Source: Acidobacteriota bacterium | GTDB lineage: Bacteria > Acidobacteriota > Terriglobia > Bryobacterales > Bryobacteraceae | Length of the DNA stretch: 64,000 nucleotides | NCBI GenBank assembly: GCA_023436715.1 | Contig: JAEZIJ010000030.1 | Coordinates: forward strand, 1-64,000 | Direction of reading: 5' to 3' | In this document: one piece after another, positions 35,736-44,870 of the stretch | Position numbering within the stretch: the stretch's first letter is position 1 | How the letters are laid out: every line of letters begins with the position of its first letter | Notes under the pieces: model-generated | What the model was told of the DNA's origin: nothing | The model's database searches: none | What the model saw: only the letters and a program-made list of their open reading frames with translations | Translations under genes and position numbers: made by a program

Positions 35736-36602
35736 TCACGCAGACGCTTTTCTAGCGCCCCTCTTCCGCGGCGCGGCAGGTTGGGCGGTGGGCTCGTCGA
35801 TCGCCCGTACTTCGGCCGCGGGTTTTGCAGGCTTGCGCGGAATTGCGGCCAGGCTCTTCTGAAGCGCATCCATCAAGTCGAGGACTGGAGCGAGGCGCGG
35901 GACCGGAACCGGAGTAAGCTCCATGCCTTGCCGCTTGCTCTCAACCATCTCGCGCACCCGGTGCTGGTACTCATCGCGGTATTTCGATGGATCGAACGGC
36001 GCCGCCAGGCTCTCCACAAGTCTTTTGGCTAATTCCACTTCCTGCGGCTTCACTTCGGCTCCGGAGGGCTGCCCGTACTCGGCCACCTGCCGCACTTCGT
36101 CCGCGTAATACATCGTGTGCAGCGTCAGACCGTTACCGTGCGGCTGGATCACGACCAGGTACTCCCGCTGGTGCATCGCCACCTTCGCCAGCGCAGCGTA
36201 GCCCGATTCCCCCATCGTCGCGAGCAGCAGGTCGTAGGCTTTGCGCCCCGGCTGGTCCGGCACGACGTAGTAGGACGTGTCGAAGAACAGCGGCGGGATC
36301 TCCTGGAGCTTCACGAACTCCAGAATCTCCATGGTCCGGGCGGACTTGGGCACGATCTTCTCGAGGTCCGCGTCATCGACAAGCACGTACCGGTCCCTGT
36401 CATACTCGTAGCCCTTGGTGATCTCCTCGCGCTCCACTTTGCGGTCGCAAACCGGGCAGTGCTGCAACTGTCTGATTCGCGATTTGCACTCTTTGTGTAG
36501 CTGATTGAAGCTGACCCGCTCGCTCCGCGCCGCGGCGAACAGCCGGATCGGCACGGAGAGCAGCCCGAACGTCAGGTAACCTTTCCAAACGGTGGAAGCC
36601 AT
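35736..36602 (-). CDS. ku: Ku protein for non-homologous end joining
   Basis: Bacterial Ku is a homodimer that encircles DNA ends and recruits ligase LigD. The 288 residues start STVWKGYLTFGLLSVPIRL, the family beginning. KECKSRIRQLQHCPVCDRKVEREEITKGYEYD carries a CxxC pair typical of the family, and the core continues to about residue 250. The C-terminal 40 residues are a basic Ala/Pro/Lys tail, a region known to vary among Ku proteins. No ligD is in the window. The 3' end abuts the mosaic repeat. Confidence 0.95.
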   Translation of the reverse strand: MASTVWKGYLTFGLLSVPIRLFAAARSERVSFNQLHKECKSRIRQLQHCPVCDRKVEREEITKGYEYDRDRYVLVDDADLEKIVPKSARTMEILEFVKLQEIPPLFFDTSYYVVPDQPGRKAYDLLLATMGESGYAALAKVAMHQREYLVVIQPHGNGLTLHTMYYADEVRQVAEYGQPSGAEVKPQEVELAKRLVESLAAPFDPSKYRDEYQHRVREMVESKRQGMELTPVPVPRLAPVLDLMDALQKSLAAIPRKPAKPAAEVRAIDEPTAQPAAPRKRGARKASA

Positions 36603-36697
36603 TTTGCGCCCTCTGCGTGCAGCCAGTTTACCACCTTCTCCGCGGGCGCGGCCGGAATTCGCTCAAGTTTTCGCCGCTTTTCGCCGATGTACGGAGG

Positions 36698-37321
36698 GTG
36701 CAGGCAGCGAAGAACCTACTGATCCTGGCGGCCCTTGCCGCCGCCCCAATGCTCCGGTCTCAGGATCCGCGGGCGGCGATGGAGGAATCGGTCGCGAAAC
36801 AGCGCGAATCCGTGGAGAAGCAGAAGACCGCTATTCAGGCGCAGATGCCCCGGAGCGAGCCAAAACCAGGCGCCGCTTCGTTCTTCACCGTGCCATGGAC
36901 TCAACCCCTCGCGCCCGCCGCGACACCGCAGTGCGATCCCATATCTCCGGAAGAGATTGGCCCACTGGTGGCTGAAATTTCCAACCGGGAGGGACTCACA
37001 CCCGATCTGCTGCGCGCCGTTATCGAGAAGGAATCGAGCTATCTGCCATGCGCGGTTTCGCCCAAGGGCGCCCAGGGCCTCATGCAGTTGATGCCGGCGA
37101 CGGCGGCTGTTTTCGGGGTGGAAGATGTGTTCAACCCGCGGGAGAACGTGGAAGCAGGCGCGAAGTTCCTCAAGCAGTTGCTCACGCGTTACGACGGTAG
37201 TCTGCCGCTGGCGCTCGCCGCCTACAACGCAGGGCCCGCGCGGGTGGATGAGGCGGGCACCGTGCCATATATCCCGGAAACCCTCGACTACGTCAGTCGA
37301 ATACTCGGTAAGCTGCGTTAG
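36698..37321 (+). CDS. lytic transglycosylase (SLT domain)
   Basis: About 207 residues from a GTG at 36698; the frame is open to 36617, but the GTG directly precedes a signal peptide (LLILAALAAAPMLRSQ). The GGAGG there is unusually close, so the start is uncertain. The C-terminal SLT domain has the catalytic glutamate in LRAVIEKESSYLPCAVSPKGAQGLMQLMPATA and LALAAYNAGPARVD. Such enzymes cleave peptidoglycan to anhydromuropeptides. It is divergent from Ku. Confidence 0.88.
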   Translation: MQAAKNLLILAALAAAPMLRSQDPRAAMEESVAKQRESVEKQKTAIQAQMPRSEPKPGAASFFTVPWTQPLAPAATPQCDPISPEEIGPLVAEISNREGLTPDLLRAVIEKESSYLPCAVSPKGAQGLMQLMPATAAVFGVEDVFNPRENVEAGAKFLKQLLTRYDGSLPLALAAYNAGPARVDEAGTVPYIPETLDYVSRILGKLR

Positions 37322-37351
37322 CGCGAGCGCGGGATCGCGCCCCCTACACTG

Positions 37352-37624
37352 CTACCCCTTGTATTTGGAGCTGCACTCCGGTGAGCAGAAGTGCACCACC
37401 TGGCCGGCGATGGTCTTCTTGACCGAAGTTGCCGTGGAGACGTAGGTGCCGCAGACCGGATCACGCTTGAGTTCGCCTGCTTTGCGCGGCTCGGAATCCC
37501 CTGCCCCGGCGTTCGCACCGGGCTCGAAAAGCGCTGTAAAAGCCTTGCCGGCAACCCCGATAATCGAGCGCAGCAGGGTGATGACGATGATGGCGAGAAA
37601 AATGTAAAGGACGGCTCTTACCAT
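37352..37624 (-). CDS. small membrane protein with YHS-like zinc motif
   Basis: 90 residues. An N-terminal membrane helix (VLYIFLAIIVITLLRSIIGV) is followed by KRDPVCGTYVSTATSVKKTIAGQVVHFCSPECSSKYKG, matching the PP0621-type pattern: a DPVCGTYV motif and a C..C pair that probably bind metal. The gene follows the TPR gene by 42 bases on the same strand. Its role is unknown; metal binding or handling is inferred. Confidence 0.8.
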   Translation of the reverse strand: MVRAVLYIFLAIIVITLLRSIIGVAGKAFTALFEPGANAGAGDSEPRKAGELKRDPVCGTYVSTATSVKKTIAGQVVHFCSPECSSKYKG

Positions 37625-37666
37625 GGAACGGGGGGCGCCCGTGACGAGCGCCCCTCATATCTCAGA

Positions 37667-38818
37667 TTACTTCTTTTTGGACTTCTTGGCCGGGGGCGGG
37701 GCGTTCGGATTCGTGTAGGTGGTCTGGATCTGTGAATCGATCGTCTGAATCATCGCCTGGCAAGCGGCCGCGTTGGGGCCGTTCGGAGCGATCTTCAGGT
37801 ACGCCTCAAACTCTTCCTTCGTGCCCGGCGGCGGGACGATTTTGCCGTCCGCCGTCGTCTGCGCCTTGGCCATCAGCGCCAGCCCGTACTGGTAGTGAGC
37901 TTCGGCGTAATTCGGCGTGGCTTCGATCGCCTTCTTGAAGGCATCCGCGGCCGGTTCATTCTTGCCGGAGTTCACCAGCAGCGCGCCGAGGTTGTAGTAA
38001 TATTTCCCGGCATTCGGCGGATCGATCGAGGCGGCTTTCTGCAACTCCGCCTCGGCCTCGGGAAACTTGTTGGCGCGAGCCAAAGCGAGGGCGTAGTTGT
38101 TGTGGTAGCCGGCATCGGTGGGAGCCAGCGTGATGGCCTTGTTCCAGGACTCGAGACCCTGGTTCATAGCCTCGTCGCGCTCGGCGCCCGCCTTGCTCTG
38201 CGCCAGACCAACGTAGGAGTCGCCGAGGTGCGCCCAGATCACGTGCTGGTTGGGATCGACTTCGCCGGCCTTCTTGAACGACTCGACGGCCGTGTCGAAT
38301 TGCTTGGACTGGAGCGCTTGCATACCGGTGTTGAACGCATCGTTCAGCGCCTTGTTCTTCTCCATGGCCTTCTGCCGTTCCTTGGTGGCCTTCTCGAGAG
38401 CTGCACGCTGTTCCGCACTCAGTTCGCGGGACTGCTCCTGCGTGAGCTGGCCGGTTTCCGCCGCCTTCGCCAGAGCCTCCTGCCTCTGCTTCATCTTCTG
38501 CAGGTCGAAGTTGACCTGCCGCGGTTCACCGAGTGAAGTCCGGACGCCCTGGACTCTGTCCACGTCCTTGCCGTTCACTTCGCACATGACATCGTACGTT
38601 CCAAGCTGAAGACCCCCGTAGTAGAACTCGCCCTTCTTGTTGGTCTTGACCTTGTAGTTGCCCTTGATGTCCTTGCGTTCGATCTTGATCAAAGCGTCTT
38701 TCAGCGGCTTGCCGTCTTCGCCCGTCACCTCGCCACTGATGGCGCTGGTTTGAGCGAGAGAAAGCCCTGCAAACAGCACGAGCCCGCTGACTGCCCAGCC
38801 TAGTCTTTTCAATAGCAT
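37667..38818 (-). CDS. exported TPR protein with carboxypeptidase-regulatory-like domain
   Basis: 383 residues, start supported by GGAGGTC. A signal peptide (GWAVSGLVLFAGLSLAQ) precedes a beta-sandwich (SGEVTGEDGKPLKDALIKIERKD...YYGGLQLGTYDV), a charged helical linker (about 110-160) and TPR-like repeats (AVESFKKAGEVDPNQHVIWAHLGDSY, AITLAPTDAGYHNNYALALARANKFPEAEAEL, AFKKAIEATPNYAEAHYQYGLAL). The tail is lysine-rich. The layout is repeated at 52574-53566. Likely a periplasmic scaffold. Confidence 0.9.
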   Translation of the reverse strand: MLLKRLGWAVSGLVLFAGLSLAQTSAISGEVTGEDGKPLKDALIKIERKDIKGNYKVKTNKKGEFYYGGLQLGTYDVMCEVNGKDVDRVQGVRTSLGEPRQVNFDLQKMKQRQEALAKAAETGQLTQEQSRELSAEQRAALEKATKERQKAMEKNKALNDAFNTGMQALQSKQFDTAVESFKKAGEVDPNQHVIWAHLGDSYVGLAQSKAGAERDEAMNQGLESWNKAITLAPTDAGYHNNYALALARANKFPEAEAELQKAASIDPPNAGKYYYNLGALLVNSGKNEPAADAFKKAIEATPNYAEAHYQYGLALMAKAQTTADGKIVPPPGTKEEFEAYLKIAPNGPNAAACQAMIQTIDSQIQTTYTNPNAPPPAKKSKKK

Positions 38819-38921
38819 TGCAGACCTCCGCGTCCTAATCGTACTCTGCCAATTTAGAGGATACTACAAAGGCCGGAGTACGAGCCATATCCTTCTGAGC
38901 AAGCCCGGATCTGTTTGATTC

Positions 38922-38927
38922 TACAAT
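38922..38927 (+). promoter_or_regulatory. -10-like TACAAT six bases before the start
   Basis: TACAAT is followed by GGACCT and the ATG at 38934, leaving no room for a ribosome site. Confidence 0.45.
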
Positions 38928-38933
38928 GGACCT

Positions 38934-39152
38934 ATGATCGGGTTCGGCCGGACACTCATCGCCATCGGCATCATCCTGGTGGTTGTCGGCCTGCTATTCA
39001 CTCTGGGGGCGCGGCTGCCGTTCCGCATCGGCCGCCTGCCGGGGGATATCGTCATCCGAGGCAGAAACTCGACGTTCTACTTCCCACTGATGACGTGCCT
39101 GGTTCTGAGTTTGGTTCTATCGCTGGTTATGTGGCTGGTAGGCCGCCGCTGA
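38934..39152 (+). CDS. DUF2905 small membrane protein
   Basis: 72 residues with two hydrophobic helices (FGRTLIAIGIILVVVGLLFTLG and FPLMTCLVLSLVLSLVMWLV). Between them IGRLPGDIVIRGRNSTFYFPL is the DUF2905 signature. The function is unknown. The gene is convergent with lepB, with 2 bases between stop codons. Confidence 0.93.
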   Translation: MIGFGRTLIAIGIILVVVGLLFTLGARLPFRIGRLPGDIVIRGRNSTFYFPLMTCLVLSLVLSLVMWLVGRR

Positions 39153-39154
39153 AG

Positions 39155-39706
39155 CTACTTGAGCGGACCGATACGGGCGAGGGGCCAGTAGACGAAGACC
39201 GCCTTGCCGTAGATGTTGCTCCGCGGCACAAGCCCCCATGTCCGGCTGTCATTCGAGGAGTTGCGGTGGTCGCCCAGGACGAAGTACTCTTCCGGCCTCA
39301 CCTGGACAGCGGGCATTGACAGGTAGTCTCGGTATTCCCGCGGAACGTAATCTTCCTCAAGCGGCTTCCCGTTCAGGACCACGGTGCCGTGCTCGATAGC
39401 AACGGTGTCCCCGGGAACGCCGATTACCCGCTTGATGTACGATTTCGACTGGTCGCCCGGAAACCAGAACACGATCGTGTCGCCCCGCCGAATATCTCCG
39501 ATGCCCAACCGGTAGATGAACTTGTTGACGAAAATGCGCTCCTGGTCAACCAGGCCGGGCATCATGCTGGTGCCCTCCACCTTGACCGGCTGGTAGATGA
39601 AGATGATCACCACGAAGGCAATCACCACCGAGAGCATCAGGTCGCGTGCCCAGGCAATCGCCACCCTGACGGTGGACCGCCGCGGAGCCTGTTCGTTCGC
39701 ACTCAC
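39155..39706 (-). CDS. lepB: signal peptidase I
   Basis: LepB removes signal peptides from exported proteins at the outer face of the inner membrane. The 183 residues contain one membrane helix (LMLSVVIAFVVIIFIYQPV), the catalytic serine in EGTSMMPGL (S47), the general-base lysine in SYIKRVIGVPGD (K92), and LGDHRNSSNDSRTWGLV. The start is GTG, preceded by TATAAT at 8 bases rather than by a ribosome site. Confidence 0.95.
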   Translation of the reverse strand: MSANEQAPRRSTVRVAIAWARDLMLSVVIAFVVIIFIYQPVKVEGTSMMPGLVDQERIFVNKFIYRLGIGDIRRGDTIVFWFPGDQSKSYIKRVIGVPGDTVAIEHGTVVLNGKPLEEDYVPREYRDYLSMPAVQVRPEEYFVLGDHRNSSNDSRTWGLVPRSNIYGKAVFVYWPLARIGPLK

Positions 39707-39714
39707 GTCATTTC

Positions 39715-39720
39715 ATTATA
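39715..39720 (-). promoter_or_regulatory. -10 TATAAT before lepB
   Basis: A consensus TATAAT on the minus strand ends 8 bases before the GTG start of lepB. It sits between lepB and the end of the DUF885 gene, allowing separate transcription. Confidence 0.5.
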
Positions 39721-39724
39721 TCGT

Positions 39725-41482
39725 CTACTCCCCGGCCGCCTTCCCGGCCAGCAATCGCTCCAAAACGGGGAGCGGAACCGCGCCCTCTTTGAGCGCCCGC
39801 TGGTTGAACGCGGCCAGGCGGAACTTTGCGCCCAGCGCCTTCCGGTCCTGATCCCTCACACGCAGCCATTCCCGCCAGCCCACGTAATAAGTCGGCAACT
39901 GAGCTGAAGACAGCTTCGCGCGCTGGAGCTTGGCCCTCGCTTCTTCAGCCTCCTGAAACGTCTGCTGCGTCATCAGGCCGAGCGCCTGTTGGTCGCTCAT
40001 GCCCATCGTTTGCAGCTGTATATCCAGAATGGCGTTCGCCAGGACGCGCAACTCCTCCTTCAGGAACGTGAGCCGCAGTTCGGGCGGATCGCCCAGGTAG
40101 CCGGCGTCCAGCATCATCTGCGTGGCGTATTGCGCCCAGCCTTCGACATACGGTCCGTTGCCGAACACAGACCTCAGCACGCGCCGCGATTTCGGCTGCA
40201 CGTCGTTCGCGTATTCGAACTGGACGTAGTGTCCCGGCATTGCCTCGTGCAGCGTCAGCAATTGCAGCTTGTAGGAGTTGTACTCCCGGAGCTTCGATTC
40301 CTTTCGGGCTTTCGGCCAGTTGGCCGGTATCGGCGTGATCCAGTAAAAGGCGCCCAGTTTCGGCGCCAGCGCCGGAGCCGGCATGAAACCCCCGACGGCG
40401 TAGATTCCTCGAAGGAACTCCGGCGTCGGGATCACCTCGAGGTTCTTCCGCACCGGCGGCGCGAGCAGGTTCTTTTCGCGAACGAACTGCCGCGCCTCGG
40501 CCAGGTCCGCCGTCGCGTCCGGAATGTAGCTCTGCGGCGTCGAGTGCTTCGCGGCGATCCTGTTCAGGACTTCACGAATCGTCGTGTTCGCGTCATGAGG
40601 ACGGTGGCGAGGAAACCACTTCTTGTGGAGCGGCTGCGCGATTTCGAGCATCCGCGCACGCACCGCATTCAGATCGGCTTCGGCCGATTCCAGCACCTGC
40701 GCGGGCGTCCGGTCCGTGCCCAGCACATATCGGAATTTCGCCCCGTACATCTCGGGTCCCAACCGCCAGGAGTCCTCGGGTGCGGACTTGAGGCCCTGCT
40801 TCAGCCAGGCGCTGAAAGCCCGCAGTGCATCGAGCGCGGGTTTGGCCGCCCGGTCGTAATCCGCGCGCAGCGACTGCGGCACCGCGCCGCGGATGGTCTT
40901 GTCGATGAGGTCGATATTGCCGGCGTTTTCCTCAATGGCCACCTTCGTCCAGATGGGCGGCGAATCGGCCAGGTTGTTCCGCGCCTGCTCCAACAGCGAC
41001 GGGAACTTCTCCAGCCTCGCGATGACGTCCTTGAGCCGTTCCTCGAGAGGCGCGTAATGGAGCATGTACGGCGAGAACACCGCGTTTCCCGCCAGTTCCA
41101 CATACAGAGTCGGGTTGTGCCGGTAGCTCTGTATGCGGTCCAGTTCGAGCAGCGCCAGCGCGATCTGCTGCCGCACGATGTCGTAGTCCGCCCGGTCTTC
41201 GACCCGGTAGCGCGCCGGGTCGATTCTCTTCAGCCGCTCCTCGAACCCGCGGTAGAACTGCCGCTGGCGGTCGAGCGCCGCGGGGCTGAAATCATCGAGC
41301 GTCCTGTCGAGATTCCGGTCCTGGTGTTGGTGATAGCCCGCCGCGGTGGCATTCACGGGAGAGAACGCCAGCGTTGTGTAGACGAACTCTTCGGCCAGCC
41401 CTGCGAACTGCGGCGGGTTCGCGGGCGGGTCGCAGCCGCACAACGCAACCAGGAGAATCGCAACGATTGCCAGTGTCTTCAT
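39725..41482 (-). CDS. DUF885 lipoprotein, probable metallopeptidase
   Basis: 585 residues with a lipoprotein signal (LAIVAILLVALCGCDPP, lipobox LCGC). The DUF885 region spans almost the whole protein. LLTLHEAMPGHYVQFEY contains an HExxxGH-type motif that suggests zinc-dependent peptidase activity, and EGWAQYATQMMLDAG follows. The substrate is unknown. It is divergent from the MBL-fold lipoprotein gene with 26 bases between start codons. Confidence 0.9.
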   Translation of the reverse strand: MKTLAIVAILLVALCGCDPPANPPQFAGLAEEFVYTTLAFSPVNATAAGYHQHQDRNLDRTLDDFSPAALDRQRQFYRGFEERLKRIDPARYRVEDRADYDIVRQQIALALLELDRIQSYRHNPTLYVELAGNAVFSPYMLHYAPLEERLKDVIARLEKFPSLLEQARNNLADSPPIWTKVAIEENAGNIDLIDKTIRGAVPQSLRADYDRAAKPALDALRAFSAWLKQGLKSAPEDSWRLGPEMYGAKFRYVLGTDRTPAQVLESAEADLNAVRARMLEIAQPLHKKWFPRHRPHDANTTIREVLNRIAAKHSTPQSYIPDATADLAEARQFVREKNLLAPPVRKNLEVIPTPEFLRGIYAVGGFMPAPALAPKLGAFYWITPIPANWPKARKESKLREYNSYKLQLLTLHEAMPGHYVQFEYANDVQPKSRRVLRSVFGNGPYVEGWAQYATQMMLDAGYLGDPPELRLTFLKEELRVLANAILDIQLQTMGMSDQQALGLMTQQTFQEAEEARAKLQRAKLSSAQLPTYYVGWREWLRVRDQDRKALGAKFRLAAFNQRALKEGAVPLPVLERLLAGKAAGE

Positions 41483-41493
41483 CCAGCTATAAT
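41466..41493 (+). promoter_or_regulatory. promoter of the MBL-fold lipoprotein gene
   Basis: TTGCCA followed at 15 bases by TATAAT (41488-41493), within the start of the divergent DUF885 gene. The ATG is 15 bases downstream of the -10, giving a leader of about 8 bases without a ribosome site. Confidence 0.45.
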
Positions 41494-41508
41494 TCTCTCT
41501 CGCCTCCG

Positions 41509-42330
41509 ATGCAGAGAAAAAGAGCTTTCCTACCGCTCGCGCTGGCCTTGTTCCTGGCCGGCTGCGTTAACGTCCGTAAGCCTCAGCCCCAGGCTCCGCG
41601 CGACCTCTCGGTCACCTTCCTCGATGTTGGTCAGGCCGATGCGGCCCTCATCCGCACGCCCGAAGACGAGACCGTTCTGATCGACGCCGGCCGCAACGGC
41701 CAGACCGCCGAACTGCTGCGCCGCCACGGCGTCCGCCGCATCGATCTCCTCGTCCTGACCCACGCACATTCCGATCACACCGGCGGCGTCGCTGCCGTTC
41801 TCAAGGCGTTCCCGGTGCGTGAAATCTGGTATTCCGGCCTCGATTACAAGCCGCGCTTCCGGCAAACGCTCGCACGCGCCGGCCAGGTCAGCACCGTTTC
41901 CGCGGGCACTGAAAAGCGCTTCACAAACCTGACCTTGACGGTGCTGCACCCCGAGGCGAAGCCTTTGCGCGATTCGCTGAACGACCGCTCCGTGGTCCTC
42001 AAAGCCACATACGGATCCTCCCGCTACCTCTTCACCGGCGATTGCGAACTCGGATGCTGGGAGGAAATCTTCAAGTACCACCGGGCCGGCCTTCGCGCCG
42101 ACGTACTCAAGGCCTCCCATCACGGCTCCAGGAACGGCACGAATTCCGGGGTTCTGGTTAACGTGCGCCCGAAGACGTTCGTCATCTCCTGCGGACGCGG
42201 GAATGACTACGGTCACCCTCATTCCATCGTCCTGAAGCTGGTAGACAAGCTCGGAGCACAGCTCCTGAGGACGGACGTCGAAGGAACTATCCGGTGCGTT
42301 GGCGTTCAGTGTGCTGCCGCCGCTCCGTGA
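41509..42330 (+). CDS. ComEC-like metallo-beta-lactamase-fold lipoprotein
   Basis: 273 residues from the ATG at 41509, followed by a lipoprotein signal (LPLALALFLAGC). The domain matches the ComEC/Rec2 C-terminal hydrolase: LSVTFLDVGQADAALIRTPE, LLVLTHAHSDHTGG (the HxHxDH metal site), FTGDCE, and LKASHHGSRNGT. No ComEC membrane part is present. Free-standing secreted members may act as nucleases or phosphodiesterases; the substrate here is unknown. Immediately after the stop comes a perfect 9-bp hairpin. Confidence 0.9.
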   Translation: MQRKRAFLPLALALFLAGCVNVRKPQPQAPRDLSVTFLDVGQADAALIRTPEDETVLIDAGRNGQTAELLRRHGVRRIDLLVLTHAHSDHTGGVAAVLKAFPVREIWYSGLDYKPRFRQTLARAGQVSTVSAGTEKRFTNLTLTVLHPEAKPLRDSLNDRSVVLKATYGSSRYLFTGDCELGCWEEIFKYHRAGLRADVLKASHHGSRNGTNSGVLVNVRPKTFVISCGRGNDYGHPHSIVLKLVDKLGAQLLRTDVEGTIRCVGVQCAAAAP

Positions 42331-42333
42331 GTA

Positions 42334-42355
42334 GGACAGGCCGGGAGGCCTGTCC
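42334..42355 (+). terminator. hairpin GGACAGGCC-GGGA-GGCCTGTCC
   Basis: A perfect 9-bp stem with a 4-base loop starts 4 bases after the stop of the MBL-fold gene. No T-run follows. The same hairpin core lies between leuB and leuC. Confidence 0.55.
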
Positions 42356-42408
42356 GTGGGTATTGGCCATAAACAGGGGCTAAAGCCCAGGCCTTCTCAT
42401 GACGTTAC
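42356..42408. repeat. inverted copy of a repeat block at 31944-31995
   Basis: The reverse complement reads CATGAGAAGG..., GGGCTTTAGCCCCTGTTTAT..., CAATACCCAC, closely matching the block after purA. It adjoins the tandem array. Confidence 0.7.
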
Positions 42409-42645
42409 GGCACGGCTAAAGCCGTGCCCTGATACGAGTCATAATTCCCCCCACCTCTCCGGCGCTGCGGCACGGCTAAAGCCGTGCCCTGATACGAGTC
42501 GTAATTCCCCCCACATCTCCGGCGCTGCACCACGGCTAAAGCCATGCCCTGATACGAGTCGTAACTCCCCCACCTCTCCGGCGGTGCGGCACGGCTAAAG
42601 CCATGCCCTGATACGAGTCGCGATCCCCTACCTCTCCGGCCGCAC
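42409..42645. repeat. four tandem copies of a 60-bp unit including the LysR gene end
   Basis: Units begin at 42409, 42469, 42529 and 42588 (periods 60, 60, 59). Each has the hairpin core GGCACGGCTAAAGCC, then CTGATACGAGTC, an AATTCCCC-like spacer and CCTCTCCGGC. The last CCTCTCCGGC is the genuine 3' end of the LysR gene (codons for PER and the stop). Units 1 and 2 keep a perfect 8-bp stem; unit 4 changes one base so that the stem keeps a G-U pair in RNA of the LysR strand. This is not a CRISPR array: units adjoin with no spacers. Confidence 0.85.
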
Positions 42646-43533
42646 AACTTCCAGAAACGCGCGGGCCGCGTAGCTCAGCAGCCGGCCCGCCGGGTACACC
42701 AACTGAATTTTTCGTTCCACGCCCAACTCCTTGACCTCCACCTCGCATAACAGTTTCTGCCGGATCTCCTGCTCCACGCACATGCGCGGCAGAAACGCCA
42801 CGCCCTCGTTGCGCTGCACCATGCGCCGGATCGTCTCCACGGTCGGCATCTCGACGTCCATGTTGAGCTGCACTTTGTGCCTTTGGAACTCGCGCAGCAC
42901 CGTATCGCGGTATGGCGAGAGCACGTTGTGCGCAATGAAGGTCTCCATCCCCAAATCGGTAATCGAAACCGAACGCCGCTTGGCGAACCGGTGCCGCGGA
43001 GACACGATGAACGACAGGTGGTCCGTGTAGATCACCTGCGAAACCAGGCGGCTGTCGTTCGGCTCGTAGCTGATGACGCCGAGTTCGAGGTCGCCATCAG
43101 CCAGCGCCGATGGAATCCTGCTCGAAAGGCTGCGCCGTACCTGCACCTTGACCTTCGGGTACATGCGGCGGTACCGGTCTATGTGCTCCAGCAGGTACAG
43201 CGCGGTCGTCTCATTGGCCCCGATGATGAGCCGCCCCGCCGCTTTGTCCTTCAATTCCGCCAGCGCGATCTCCATCTCGCGAGCCAGGTTCTCGAACCGC
43301 CGCGCGTACTCGATCACCAGCCGTCCCGCGTCCGTCAGCAGCAGGTCGCGCCCGTTGCGGTCGATGAGCCGGTCTCCGAGGTGGGCCTCGAGCCGCTGAA
43401 CGGCAAGCGACACCGCCGGCTGCGTGCGCAGCAGCTTCTCCGCCGCCCGCGAAAAGCTTTTCTCGCCGGCGACGGCCAGGAAGGTCTGCAAGAGGTAGAG
43501 TTCGGGAAGGCTTTGTCCGGACGGGCTTGCCAT
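42628..43533 (-). CDS. LysR-family transcriptional regulator
   Basis: 301 residues. The N-terminal winged helix (LPELYLLQTFLAVAGEKSFSRAAEKLLRTQPAVSLAVQRLEAHLGDRLIDR) is typical of LysR. The remainder is the periplasmic-binding-like effector domain of the CysB/CbbR type. It is divergent from leuA with a 152-base gap that contains an AATTTG-C-CAAATT palindrome over the leuA -35, so it probably controls the leu operon. The effector is unknown; the leucine-pathway intermediate isopropylmalate is a plausible candidate (inference). Confidence 0.92.
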   Translation of the reverse strand: MASPSGQSLPELYLLQTFLAVAGEKSFSRAAEKLLRTQPAVSLAVQRLEAHLGDRLIDRNGRDLLLTDAGRLVIEYARRFENLAREMEIALAELKDKAAGRLIIGANETTALYLLEHIDRYRRMYPKVKVQVRRSLSSRIPSALADGDLELGVISYEPNDSRLVSQVIYTDHLSFIVSPRHRFAKRRSVSITDLGMETFIAHNVLSPYRDTVLREFQRHKVQLNMDVEMPTVETIRRMVQRNEGVAFLPRMCVEQEIRQKLLCEVEVKELGVERKIQLVYPAGRLLSYAARAFLEVVRPER

Positions 43534-43583
43534 AAATCCTGTTTATATCATCAGGAGTCCTAATACACAACGCCTAAATTATC

Positions 43584-43596
43584 AATTTGCCAAATT
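43584..43596. promoter_or_regulatory. candidate LysR operator AATTTG-C-CAAATT
   Basis: A perfect palindrome in an AT-rich patch between the LysR gene and leuA. It covers the -35 box of leuA and fits the T-N11-A form of LysR sites in the wider sequence ATCAATTTGCCAAATTAAT. Confidence 0.5.
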
Positions 43597-43616
43597 AATG
43601 TACGCTGCCTCATAAT
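43587..43616 (+). promoter_or_regulatory. leuA promoter
   Basis: TTGCCA (43587-43592), an 18-base spacer and CATAAT (43611-43616) make a good sigma-70-like promoter. The transcript would carry a leader of about 65 bases before the leuA ATG; no leucine-rich leader peptide is visible in it. Confidence 0.55.
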
Positions 43617-43685
43617 CGCCCTAAGCTCGTTGACGGAGAAACAGGCCGGCAGCGGGCCCAATACCCCAGAGCGCGGGCGGAACTG

Positions 43686-44855
<1,170 letters not shown>

Positions 44856-44870
44856 GTTACCATCGATTCA

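Noticed and set aside
39989..41680. 563-codon plus-strand frame across the DUF885 gene
   Set aside because: Antisense shadow; no motif, and the minus-strand protein has a lipobox and a metal-site motif.
42409..42645. Tandem repeats as a CRISPR array
   Set aside because: Units of 59-60 bp adjoin without unique spacers, and no cas gene is present.
43617..43685. Leucine attenuator or T-box upstream of leuA
   Set aside because: The leader of about 65 bases has no leucine-codon-rich peptide, no T-box sequence and no terminator pair.
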